A DNA stretch of 64,000 bases, from positions 6,544,501-6,608,500 of the forward strand of contig NZ_CP108569.1 in assembly GCF_036010505.1 (NCBI RefSeq), read 5' to 3'. The translations under genes and the position numbers were made by a program. The notes under the pieces were generated by a model that had not been told where the DNA came from, ran no database searches, and saw only the letters and a list, made by a program, of their open reading frames with translations. Origin of the DNA: Streptomyces sp. NBC_01197. Its GTDB lineage: Bacteria; Actinomycetota; Actinomycetes; Streptomycetales; Streptomycetaceae. Positions 36,819 through 45,121 of this stretch are shown one piece after another; the stretch's first letter is position 1, and each line of letters starts with the position of its first letter.

Positions 36819-37670
36819 ATGCGTCACGGAAACGCGCTGCGCGATGCGATCGGTACGGCGGGAACGACGCCGTTGATCGGTGTGTACGACATGTACTCGG
36901 CGTCGATCGCGGCCTCGCACTACGACGGGATGTTCGTGTCGGGCTTCGGCTTCGCCGCATCCCACTACGGGCTGCCGGACATCGGGTTCATCGCCTGGCC
37001 GGACATGCTGGCCTTCGTGGAAAGGCTCCGCGGAGCCTTTCCGGCCCACCACCTCCTGGTGGATGTCGATGACGGCTACGGCGATCCGGAAGTGGCCGGC
37101 CACGTCGTGCGGCGTCTGGAGCGGGCCGGCGCCTCGGGGGTGATCCTGGAGGACCAGAAGCGCCCCCGCCGGTGCGGGCACGTGGCCGGGAAGCAGATCC
37201 TGCCGCTCGACGAGTACCTCGAAAAGCTGGAACGGGTGCTGGCCTGCCGGACCGATCTCCTGGTGGTGGCGCGGACGGACGCCACCGAGGAGGCGGAGAT
37301 CCTGACGAGGGCCAAGGCGCTGGCGGCCACCGACGCGGATGTGGTGCTGGTGGACGGGGTGCGCGATGTGGCGGCGATCCGGCGCATCCGGGAGAGCATC
37401 GGCGACAAGCCGTTGCTGTTCAACCAGATCGCGGGAGGCCGCTCCCCACGGCTTTCGCTGCCCGAACTGAGCGAAGCCGGTGTGGACGTGGCGATCTACA
37501 GCACGCCGTGCCTGTTCGCGGCGCACGAGGCGATGGACAGTGCGCTGGCCGGACTCCGGGCAGCGGACGGACGGCTGCCCGCAGCCGAGGGCGGCGGGAT
37601 CGGTGTCGCCCAGTCCATCGAGCTGCTGAACGGCAATCTCAGGGGAACGCGCACGGCTCCCGCGCTGTGA
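36819..37670 (+). CDS. Isocitrate lyase/PEP mutase superfamily enzyme
   Basis: A 283-residue TIM-barrel enzyme. Visible are VYDMYSASIAASHYDGMFVSGFGFAA (substrate entry region), the metal site VDVDDGYGD, the EDQ motif in GVILEDQKRPRRCGHVAGK, and VVARTDATE. The RRCGH segment corresponds to the KRCGH motif of lyases such as PrpB, so the catalytic cysteine is kept and a C-C lyase seems more likely than a PEP mutase. ATG at 36819 follows AAGGGAG. Substrate unknown; monocistronic. Confidence 0.87.
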   Translation: MRHGNALRDAIGTAGTTPLIGVYDMYSASIAASHYDGMFVSGFGFAASHYGLPDIGFIAWPDMLAFVERLRGAFPAHHLLVDVDDGYGDPEVAGHVVRRLERAGASGVILEDQKRPRRCGHVAGKQILPLDEYLEKLERVLACRTDLLVVARTDATEEAEILTRAKALAATDADVVLVDGVRDVAAIRRIRESIGDKPLLFNQIAGGRSPRLSLPELSEAGVDVAIYSTPCLFAAHEAMDSALAGLRAADGRLPAAEGGGIGVAQSIELLNGNLRGTRTAPAL

Positions 37671-37720
37671 CGCCCCGGGGCAGGTGAGGTGGTACGGGGG
37701 ACCGGCTCACGCACGTAGTA

Positions 37721-37790
37721 CCTGGGTATCACGGGCACGGCCAGGACGAGCCCTGGGTACCACGGTGGACGCGTTCCCCGCTCTTAGCGT
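37721..37790 (+). promoter_or_regulatory. Direct-repeat operator and promoter of the ABC/TCS operon
   Basis: CCTGGGTATCACGG (37721-37734) is repeated as CCTGGGTACCACGG (37752-37765), one mismatch, with starts 31 bp apart or about three helical turns. A -10-like TAGCGT follows at 37785-37790, 50 bp before the ABC start. Placement and spacing fit a response-regulator site, most simply of the LuxR-type regulator encoded at the operon's end. Confidence 0.6.
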
Positions 37791-37840
37791 GGGGCGATGC
37801 GAGCCGGAACCGTCCGGCTGCCTGAGGTGAGGGCGAACCG

Positions 37841-38779
37841 ATGATCGAGGCGCACCAGTTGTCCAAACGCTACGGGGACAAGGCGGCGGTCGATCGCCTC
37901 GACTTCACGGTTCTGCCCGGCACCGTGACCGGCTTTCTCGGTCCGAACGGTGCGGGGAAGTCGACGACCATGCGGATGATCGTGGGCCTGGATGCGCCGA
38001 CCAGCGGTTCGGTCACTGTCAACGGCCGCCCCTATGCCGAGCACACCGCACCACTCCAGGAGGTCGGTGCGCTGCTCGAAGCCAAGTCGATCCATCCCGG
38101 ACGCTCGGCCTTCAACCACCTGATGGCGCAGGCCTACACCCATGGGATCCCGCGGCGGCGGGTGGACGAGGTCATCGAGATGACCGGTCTGCAGCAGGTG
38201 GCGAAGCGCCGGGCCGGCGCGTTCTCCCTCGGGATGGGGCAGCGGCTGGGGATAGCGGCCGCCCTGCTGGGTGATCCTGCGACGATCATGCTCGACGAAC
38301 CGGTCAACGGCCTGGACCCCGAGGGGGTTCTGTGGATCAGGAATCTGCTCATCGGCCTGGCCGACGAGGGGCGTACCGTCTTCGTCTCCTCGCACCTGAT
38401 GAGCGAGATGGCACTGATCGCCGATCACCTCATCATTGTCGGCCGTGGCAGGCTGCTGGCCGATACCACGGTCCACGACCTGGTGAGGCAGGCAGGCGGT
38501 GACACGGTCAAGGTCGCCAGCTCCGACCCGGTCCGGCTGCGCGAGGCGCTCACCGGCCCCGGCGTCGACATCACCGGCCGGGCAGGCTCGGAAGAGCTGC
38601 AGGTCACCGGCCTCTCCGCGCGCGACATCGGGACCCGGGCCGCCGAGCACTCCATCGTGGTGTACGAACTGACCGCCAAGACCGTCTCGCTGGAACAGGC
38701 ATTCATGGACCTGACCCGGGATTCCGTCGAGTACCACGGCTCCGCCGCAGGCACCGAGACCACCAGGAGCGCCGCATGA
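37841..38779 (+). CDS. ABC transporter ATP-binding protein
   Basis: A 312-residue ABC ATPase of the drug/antibiotic exporter (DrrA/BcrA-like) type. Walker A is GPNGAGKSTTMRMI, the signature FSLGMGQRLGIAAALLG is slightly atypical (SLGMGQ), and Walker B IMLDEPVNGLDPEG is intact, with SSHLMSEM as the H-loop. A ~80-residue C-terminal extension follows the ATPase fold. First gene of a four-gene operon with a permease and a two-component system; it overlaps the permease by ATGA. Confidence 0.94.
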   Translation: MIEAHQLSKRYGDKAAVDRLDFTVLPGTVTGFLGPNGAGKSTTMRMIVGLDAPTSGSVTVNGRPYAEHTAPLQEVGALLEAKSIHPGRSAFNHLMAQAYTHGIPRRRVDEVIEMTGLQQVAKRRAGAFSLGMGQRLGIAAALLGDPATIMLDEPVNGLDPEGVLWIRNLLIGLADEGRTVFVSSHLMSEMALIADHLIIVGRGRLLADTTVHDLVRQAGGDTVKVASSDPVRLREALTGPGVDITGRAGSEELQVTGLSARDIGTRAAEHSIVVYELTAKTVSLEQAFMDLTRDSVEYHGSAAGTETTRSAA

Positions 38780-39621
38780 GCACCGTCACAGAAGCTCCGG
38801 TCAGCAGCAGCCCGGTACAGGCGGTGCGGCCGTCCTACCGGGTGAGCGGCCGCCGGGTGCTGCGTTCGGAGTGGGCCAAACTCTGGTCCCTGCGCTCCAC
38901 CTGGATCACCCTGGGCCTCGCCCTGGTCTTCATGGTGGCTTTCGGTCTCATCGCGTCGGCCCGCTACAAGTCGGGCATCGGGTCCGGAAGGCCCATGGAC
39001 AGGGACTTCGCCGACGCCACGGCTGTGAGCCTGTCCCTCTTCGGGACGAACTTCGCCCAGCTGGCACTTGGCGTCCTCGGCGTGCTGGTCGCCGCCGGGG
39101 AGTACTCGACCGGGATGATCCGGTCCACCCTGGCCGCGGTCCCGCGCCGGCTGCCGGTTCTGTGGTCCAAGGCCGCCGTGTTCGGGGTGATCGCCCTCGT
39201 ACTCAGCAGCGTCGGCGCCGTCGTCGTCTTCCTCTTCGGCAGCATTATCGTCTCGGGTACGCCCGCGGCGCTCTCCCTGTCGGACGCGGGTGTCGTGCGC
39301 AGCCTCCTGGGAGCGGGCCTCTACCTCGGTCTGGTCGGTGTGCTCGGTGTCGCCCTGGGCGCGCTGCTGCGCTCGGTCGCCGGAGGTATCTCGGTTCTGG
39401 TCGGCGCTCTGATGCTGGTGCCGGGACTGGTATCGCTGCTGCCCAGTTCCTGGCGGGACAACATCAGCCCCTACCTGCCGAGTAACGCGGGCGAATCGAT
39501 CTTCGCGCTCCACAACACCGCCCCGGCGCTCTCGGCGGGCGCCGGTCTGGCGGTGTTCGCCGGGTGGACGGTGCTGGCCCTGGCGGCAGCCGCCTACCGG
39601 CTCACGCGCACCGACGTCTGA
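38776..39621 (+). CDS. ABC-2 type permease
   Basis: A 281-residue membrane protein with about six helices. The cytoplasmic N terminus (VLRSEWAKLWSLRSTWITLGLA) is typical of ABC-2 permeases of the BcrB/LinA-type exporters. It forms the channel half of an exporter with the upstream ATPase. Stop is 105-117 bp before the histidine kinase. The exported compound is unknown; a drug or peptide is likely by analogy. Confidence 0.9.
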   Translation: MSTVTEAPVSSSPVQAVRPSYRVSGRRVLRSEWAKLWSLRSTWITLGLALVFMVAFGLIASARYKSGIGSGRPMDRDFADATAVSLSLFGTNFAQLALGVLGVLVAAGEYSTGMIRSTLAAVPRRLPVLWSKAAVFGVIALVLSSVGAVVVFLFGSIIVSGTPAALSLSDAGVVRSLLGAGLYLGLVGVLGVALGALLRSVAGGISVLVGALMLVPGLVSLLPSSWRDNISPYLPSNAGESIFALHNTAPALSAGAGLAVFAGWTVLALAAAAYRLTRTDV

Positions 39622-39725
39622 CCAGCGGCGAGCGGGACATACGCCCCGCCCGTACGTACCCGGATCCCGCCGGATGACTCCGCCTCCCCCTCGGCGGGGT
39701 CACCCGGCGGGTCGCGGATGATGGG

Positions 39726-41069
39726 GTGGTGACACACATGGCGAACGAGGACCTCCTGTGGGAACACCCACTGGTGTCCCGGCTGATACGTGGCGGACGA
39801 CGCCTGCGCCAGGACCACCGGAGCAGGCCGTGGCTGCTGAACACCGGGCTGGTCGTCCTCGTCCTGCTGTTCTTCGGCCTTCCTGACCTGCTGCACCGGG
39901 GCGATCACGACGAACTCGTCCGGGTCACGGACTTCCCGGTGGTGGGCGCTGTCGCGCTGCAGCTGGGCCTGACACTGCCGCTGCTGTGGCGGCGCGGCAG
40001 GCCCGGTACCGTGTTCGCCGCCGTGATGACGGTCTTCCTGCTCCAGTGGTCGATGGATGTGTGGCTGCACATCGATATCGCTCTGTTCATCGCCCTCTAC
40101 GGCGTGGCGAGGCGGGGCGGGCTGCGCTACCTGCCGTGGGTCTGTGGTGTCACGGTGGCCGCAATGGTGCTGGTGGTTCTTCGGGTCTCCACCGTGGCGT
40201 CGCCTTTCGAGGCCATGTTCTTCCTGTGCAGCGCCGCCACCGCGGCGGTCGCCCTCGGCCTGGGCGTACGGATCGGCCAGGCACACCTGGGGGCGCTGCG
40301 GGAGCGCGCGGCCAGACTGGAACGCGAGCGGGAGCAGCAGAACAGACTGGCCGCCGCTGCCGAACGGGCCCGGGTGGCACGGGAGATGCACGACATCATC
40401 GGCCACAACCTGTCCGTGATCATCGGCCTCGCCGACGGCGGCTCCTACGCAGCCGACGTCGTACCCGAACGAAGCAAGGAAGCGCTCCAGCTGATCGCGG
40501 GGACCAGCCGGCAGGCGCTCGGCGAGCTGCGCCGGATGCTCGGCGTGCTCCGGGAGGAACCCGGGCCCCAGCCGCAGGGGCGGCCCGAACTCAGTCCGCA
40601 ACCCGGAATCGCCGACCTCGAAGCCCTGTGCGAACGGGTCCGCGTCGCCGGGCCCGAGGTGGCCTACCGCACCGCCGGTGGCCTGGACACCCTGAATGAG
40701 GGGGTGCAGCTGACGGTCTACAGAATCGCCCAGGAGTCGCTGACCAACGCTCTCAAGCACGCCGGACCGGACACCAGGACCTCCCTCACGGTGGCCGCTG
40801 AGGCCGGGGGGATCCGTATCCGGGTCGAGGACACGGGCCCGGCCGACGGCCGGACGGTTCCGGCCCGTCCGGGCACCGGACACACCGAGGCGGGGCGATC
40901 CTGGCCCAGCGGGCAGGGCATCGCCGGCATGGCCGAGCGTGCAGCCCTCTACGGCGGCACCGTCACGGCCGGGCCGAGGCCGGGCGGCGGCTGGGCGGTG
41001 GAAACCCGGCTGGACCTCGCTCCGCCTCCGGCCGTGCCTGCCGGCGCGCACCGGTCGGAGGCGTCATGA
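39726..41069 (+). CDS. NarL-type sensor histidine kinase
   Basis: A 447-residue kinase with 4-6 N-terminal helices (about residues 35-190) and no large extracellular domain. A coiled coil with LREREREQQNRLAAAAERARVAREMHDIIGHNLS carries the phosphoacceptor His in the HisKA_3 motif. The GHKL domain has ESLTNALKHAG, RVEDTGP and GQGIAGMAERAALYGG. The start is uncertain: GTG at 39726, GTG at 39729 or ATG at 39738. It overlaps the response regulator by ATGA. The few-loop sensor and the ABC neighbours are like the intramembrane-sensing systems that detect cell-envelope stress. Confidence 0.92.
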   Translation: MVTHMANEDLLWEHPLVSRLIRGGRRLRQDHRSRPWLLNTGLVVLVLLFFGLPDLLHRGDHDELVRVTDFPVVGAVALQLGLTLPLLWRRGRPGTVFAAVMTVFLLQWSMDVWLHIDIALFIALYGVARRGGLRYLPWVCGVTVAAMVLVVLRVSTVASPFEAMFFLCSAATAAVALGLGVRIGQAHLGALRERAARLEREREQQNRLAAAAERARVAREMHDIIGHNLSVIIGLADGGSYAADVVPERSKEALQLIAGTSRQALGELRRMLGVLREEPGPQPQGRPELSPQPGIADLEALCERVRVAGPEVAYRTAGGLDTLNEGVQLTVYRIAQESLTNALKHAGPDTRTSLTVAAEAGGIRIRVEDTGPADGRTVPARPGTGHTEAGRSWPSGQGIAGMAERAALYGGTVTAGPRPGGGWAVETRLDLAPPPAVPAGAHRSEAS

Positions 41070-41743
41070 CGACAGTGCTCATCGTCGACGACCAGCCCTT
41101 GCAGCGCTTCGGCTTCCGTATGCTCCTGGAGAGCACCCCCCACACCGAGGTCGTCGGCGAGGCGGCACACGGCGCGGAGGCTGTCCGGGCGACTGCCGAA
41201 CTACGGCCCGACGTCGTGCTGATGGACGTGCGGATGCCGGGCATCGACGGCATCGAAGCCACCCGCCGCATCGTGGCAGCCGGCGGCCGTTCCCGGATCC
41301 TGGTGCTGACCACCTTCGACCTGGACGAATACGCTCACGCGGCGCTGCGCGCCGGAGCAAGCGGCTTCCTCCTCAAGGACGCCCTGCCCGAGGAACTCCT
41401 CGCCGGCATTCGCGCGGTGGCCGGTGGAGACGCGGTCATCGCCCCCGCGCTCACCCGCAGACTCCTCGATGCCTACGCGCACCACCTGCCCGTCCGGGCC
41501 CCGGAGGAGGTACGAGCGGACGACACCCGGCTGAGCTCGCTGACCGAGCGGGAACACCAGATCCTGGTCGCTCTGGGACAGGGCTGGACCAATGGCGAGA
41601 TCGCGGAACGGCTGGTGCTCTCCGGGTCGACCGTGAAGACACATGTCGGCCGGGTGCTGGCGAAGATGGGCGCCAGGGACCGGGTGCAGGCGGTGATCCT
41701 GGCGTACGACCTCGGCCTGACCCGGCCGAACCGGCCGCGGTGA
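41066..41743 (+). CDS. LuxR/NarL-family response regulator
   Basis: A 225-residue regulator. The receiver domain has VLIVDDQPLQRFGF, phosphoacceptor D in VVLMDVRMPGIDG and VLVLTTFDLDEYAHAALRAGASGFLLKDA. The C-terminal LuxR helix-turn-helix is LTEREHQILVALGQGWTNGEIAERLVLSGSTVKTHVGRVLAKMGA. It completes the operon with the ABC exporter and kinase, and the 14-bp direct repeat before the first gene is its likely target. Confidence 0.95.
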   Translation: MTTVLIVDDQPLQRFGFRMLLESTPHTEVVGEAAHGAEAVRATAELRPDVVLMDVRMPGIDGIEATRRIVAAGGRSRILVLTTFDLDEYAHAALRAGASGFLLKDALPEELLAGIRAVAGGDAVIAPALTRRLLDAYAHHLPVRAPEEVRADDTRLSSLTEREHQILVALGQGWTNGEIAERLVLSGSTVKTHVGRVLAKMGARDRVQAVILAYDLGLTRPNRPR

Positions 41744-41867
41744 CGCGGGGACTCGTTCAGGGCCGTCGGCCGGAAGGGCCGCGCAGGCGGGGTCCCGTCG
41801 CTCCCGGGAGGTGCTGCGGGAGCGACGGAACACGTCGGCGAGTGGACCGACGTCGCTGGCCGGGCGG

Positions 41868-42704
41868 CTACTTCGCTACGACGGCGACCGGTGCGTCCCA
41901 GGCGTCCCGGTCGATGGTGAGGGTGCCCCCGGTGTGGGTCACCTTCTTGTTGACGGCGAACTGGTGGCCGCGGCGGTGCCCGGTGTACAGGGTCGAGGCG
42001 TACGGGAAGCCCTTGGTGGTGGAGTAGATGTCGTCGTAGCGCGCGTACCAGAGGATCTCCGGCAGGTCGGTGCGCGTCTTGGCGTTGGCGATGACGGCGG
42101 CGCTGGAGTTGCTGAACCCGTAGAAGCCGGACCAGTAACCCTTGGCCTTGACGGTCTTGTCGAAGGAACGGACGTAGGCGAGCACGGTGTTCACGCAGGA
42201 CGTGTTGGCCGGATCGAAGTACTCCATGTCCAGGTAGACCGGGCTGCCCGTCTTCATGCCGAGCCCCGCCTCCTTCGCCACGGCGTCGGCGGCGTCGGTG
42301 GCACCGAGCGAGGTGGCGTTGGTGGCGGTCATCTTCTCCGGGTTGTTGCTGGTCTGACACGGCGGCTGCGCGCCGACGTACAGCGGGATCAGCTTCCAGC
42401 CGGTGGCGCTCACGGACTTCACCCAGGAGGCGGTGAGCTGCGGCTGGGCACAGCCCCGGTTCTTCCCGCCGACATACACGGCAGCGCCGCGGTAGACGGA
42501 GGAGGTGTACCAGCCCTTCATCGCGGTCAGCGAGGGGGCGGTGCAGGTGTCGAAGGCGTGTCCGGTGAAGACCGCGGGCGCGGGCCGGGCGACGGCGGTG
42601 GCGTTCGCGGACTCCGCCGCGAAGGCGCCGCCGGCCAGGACGCTCATGCCTGCCAGGGACATGGCGATATAGCGCCGCTTTTTGGATATGCGGTGATTCG
42701 GCAC
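41868..42704 (-). CDS. Secreted DUF1906 (glycoside hydrolase-like) protein
   Basis: A 278-residue exported protein: a basic N terminus (HRISKKRRY), a hydrophobic core, and an AESANA cleavage region near residue 33. The mature part resembles DUF1906, the Rv2525c-like TIM-barrel family related to GH25 muramidases: FDTCTAPS near the start, GWKLIPLYVGAQPPC, GSPVYLDMEYF with the putative acidic pair, and WYARYDD. GTG at 42704 has GAGG 5 nt upstream. The activity is unproven for this family. Transcribed opposite to the response regulator, so convergent. Confidence 0.87.
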   Translation of the reverse strand: MPNHRISKKRRYIAMSLAGMSVLAGGAFAAESANATAVARPAPAVFTGHAFDTCTAPSLTAMKGWYTSSVYRGAAVYVGGKNRGCAQPQLTASWVKSVSATGWKLIPLYVGAQPPCQTSNNPEKMTATNATSLGATDAADAVAKEAGLGMKTGSPVYLDMEYFDPANTSCVNTVLAYVRSFDKTVKAKGYWSGFYGFSNSSAAVIANAKTRTDLPEILWYARYDDIYSTTKGFPYASTLYTGHRRGHQFAVNKKVTHTGGTLTIDRDAWDAPVAVVAK

Positions 42705-42899
42705 AGAGACCTCGACGGTTCTCGAAGGAGGAGGAACAAGAGAGCAGAGAAGTGGCCGGAGACGGGCACTCGGGCAGCCGTCTCGGCGGAGGAGCAGCAT
42801 CTCACGACGGTGATCAACTCGGGCAGGTTGTGGAGACGTTGTGCCGAGCTGTGATCGAAGCTTGACGTGCTCATTACCTCAGCGAGGCCGGGGCGTCCT

Positions 42900-44093
42900 T
42901 CACGGCGCCGTGTGGGCGTAGTACAGCGTGTACGCCCCATAGGTCACGGAGACCGCGGCAACGGTGGCGATGAGGACGACTGCGGTGCGCGGCCGGGCTT
43001 TCGTCAGGGCGAGTGCGGGGGGAAGCAGCAGAGGAAACGCGGGCAGCAGGAAGCGTGGCCGGGAGGCGTAGTACCCGGTGCCGCCGATCGCGATGACGAG
43101 GAGCACGAAGGAGTAGACGACCAGGGGCACCGGTGGCCGGTCCATGGTGAGCAGGACGAGCGCGGCCACGGCGGCGAGCAGGACGGCGGCGGCCATGTCG
43201 TAGGCCAGATGCGGGGCGGCGCCCCGGTCCGTGAAGAGCCGCCGGACGAAGTGGAACTCACTTGCTCCGAAGTCGAAGCGGGAGCCCCATTCCCGCTGGA
43301 TCCTGAAGTAGCCGAGCGGGCTGCCGGAGCGGTTGCCCACCCAGGCCGCGTAGCCGAGCCAGCCGAGCGGTGCGAGGGCCGCGCCGACCCAGATCCGCCA
43401 GTCACGCCGGGCATCTTCGCCCCGCCGGAGTGCGAGTCCTGCCGCGCAGAGAACCGCGACCACGACAGCGATGGCGTTGGGGCGTGCCAGCCCGGCGAGC
43501 AGGGCCAGAATTCCGGCCCACAGCCGGCGGCGGGTGAGGAGCGCGTACAGCGACCATGCGGCCAGCGCCGTCATCAGCGGCTCGCTGTAGGCCATCGTCT
43601 CCACGACGGCGTGCGGGAGCAGCCCCCACAGCAGGACGAGGAAGGTCCCGGTCCGGCGGCCGTGGAGACGCTCACCGACGGCGTAGATGCCCCAGGCGGC
43701 GGCCCCCGCGGAGAGCCAGGCCACGAGCAGTCCGGCAATCGTCAGGCTGATCGGAGCGAGTGTGGCGACTCCCCGCTCCAGACCGGGAAAGAGCGGGAAG
43801 AACGCCAGATCGCTGCGCGTCGTGCCGGGAAGCCTGCCGGGCACCACGGTGCCGTAGCCGTGCCGGGCGATGTGTGCGTACCACTTGCTGTCCCAGGAAT
43901 CGCCCAGCGCTGCCCATACCGGCCGGTGCGTCGTCAGGGCGACAGTGGCCGCCACGGCCAGGCCCGCCAGGCGTACCGCGGCGTACAGCGCCAGAGCCGG
44001 AGCGGCCCTGCGCAGTGCGCCACGCGCCCGGCGCGCCGGGCGGAGGGCGCGCTCGGTACGGGGAGGTGCGCTCACCAGAGGATCAGCAGGCAC
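42900..44093 (-). CDS. PIG-V/GT76-like mannosyltransferase membrane protein
   Basis: A 397-residue multipass protein (about 9-10 helices) of the PIG-V-type glycosyltransferases that use polyprenyl-phosphate sugars. The hallmark region is ALGDSWDSKWYAHIARHGYG (a D-x-x-x-W motif after the first helix), then LAFFPLFPGLERG, and VETMAYSEPLMTALAAW. GTG at 44093 has GGAGG 6 nt upstream and is preferred over a start 13 codons earlier. The sugar acceptor is unknown; a donor such as polyprenyl-phosphomannose would connect it to Ppm1 elsewhere in the window, which is inference. Confidence 0.82.
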   Translation of the reverse strand: MPADPLVSAPPRTERALRPARRARGALRRAAPALALYAAVRLAGLAVAATVALTTHRPVWAALGDSWDSKWYAHIARHGYGTVVPGRLPGTTRSDLAFFPLFPGLERGVATLAPISLTIAGLLVAWLSAGAAAWGIYAVGERLHGRRTGTFLVLLWGLLPHAVVETMAYSEPLMTALAAWSLYALLTRRRLWAGILALLAGLARPNAIAVVVAVLCAAGLALRRGEDARRDWRIWVGAALAPLGWLGYAAWVGNRSGSPLGYFRIQREWGSRFDFGASEFHFVRRLFTDRGAAPHLAYDMAAAVLLAAVAALVLLTMDRPPVPLVVYSFVLLVIAIGGTGYYASRPRFLLPAFPLLLPPALALTKARPRTAVVLIATVAAVSVTYGAYTLYYAHTAP

Positions 44094-44305
44094 CACGCAC
44101 CTCCGCTCCGCTGCCGGTGCGACGAGACGCACTGATTCCCGCTCGTCCTGGACCGGGACACCCCGCCTCCCGATGTTGCGCGGCGGGTGCCGCGGGCGCG
44201 AGCGGGGCAGGGCAGGCGGGTGGCGGCCCGGAGGGGCAGGAGTGCCGGATGGGACGGGGCGGCACTCAGGATGTGTTCAGGTTTCTGCTGGCACGGTCTG
44301 GCGTC

Positions 44306-45121
44306 ATGACATCCGATACGTACAGCAGGCCCGGCGCGGCTCGTGGCCACGGCCTGCGCTTGAACAAGGTTCCCGAGGTCACCGTCTACTTCTGGGCGAT
44401 CAAAGTGCTCTGCACGACGGTCGGCGAGACCGGGGCCGACTATCTCAATTCCCAGATGGGGCTGGGGCTGACCGGTACCTCGCTCGTCATGAGTGTGCTG
44501 CTGGTGGTGGCCCTGATCGTCCAGTTCCGCGCCACCGCCTACCGGCCGGGGATCTACTGGCTGGCCGTGGTGCTGATCAGTGTGGTCGGCACCCTGATCA
44601 GCGACAATCTGACCGACAACCTGGGAGTGCCGCTGCAGGACACCACCGCCGCGTTCGCCGCGGTGCTCGCGGTGGTGTTCGTCGCCTGGTACAGGGCCGA
44701 GCGGACGCTTTCCATCCACAACATCGACACGGTGAGCCGGGAGGTCTACTACTGGCTCGCCGTGCTCTTCACCTTCGCGCTGGGAACGGCCGCCGGTGAC
44801 CTCGTCGCCGAGCAGCTGTCCCTGGGCTACTGGGTGTCCGCGGTGCTGTTCGCGCTGGCCATCGCCGCGATCGGGGTGGCGCACTTCGCGATGGGCCTGA
44901 ACGCCGTCTGGAGCTTCTGGATCGCCTACGTGCTCACGCGCCCGCTGGGAGCGTCCATGGGCGACTACCTCTCGCAGCCGACCGGCGACGGCGGGCTCGG
45001 CCTGGGAACCACGGTGACCAGCGTGTTGTTCCTTGCGGTGATTCTGGCACTGGTCGTGTACCTGACCGTGGCGCGGCGGGACTCGACGGAGCGCCGGGAA
45101 CTCATCCAGCGGGCAGACTGA
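44306..45121 (+). CDS. COG4705-like membrane protein with four repeats
   Basis: A 271-residue membrane protein with about eight helices. Four two-helix units can be aligned, each with G-x4-D between its helices: GETGAD, GTLISD, GTAAGD and GASMGD. The units begin around KVPEVTVYFW, RPGIYWLAVV, SREVYYWLAV and LNAVWSFWIA. The regular acidic motif suggests a cation-binding or transport role, but no function is known to me. The gene is convergent with a two-component system and overlaps its kinase by 20 bp at the 3' ends. Confidence 0.85.
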   Translation: MTSDTYSRPGAARGHGLRLNKVPEVTVYFWAIKVLCTTVGETGADYLNSQMGLGLTGTSLVMSVLLVVALIVQFRATAYRPGIYWLAVVLISVVGTLISDNLTDNLGVPLQDTTAAFAAVLAVVFVAWYRAERTLSIHNIDTVSREVYYWLAVLFTFALGTAAGDLVAEQLSLGYWVSAVLFALAIAAIGVAHFAMGLNAVWSFWIAYVLTRPLGASMGDYLSQPTGDGGLGLGTTVTSVLFLAVILALVVYLTVARRDSTERRELIQRAD

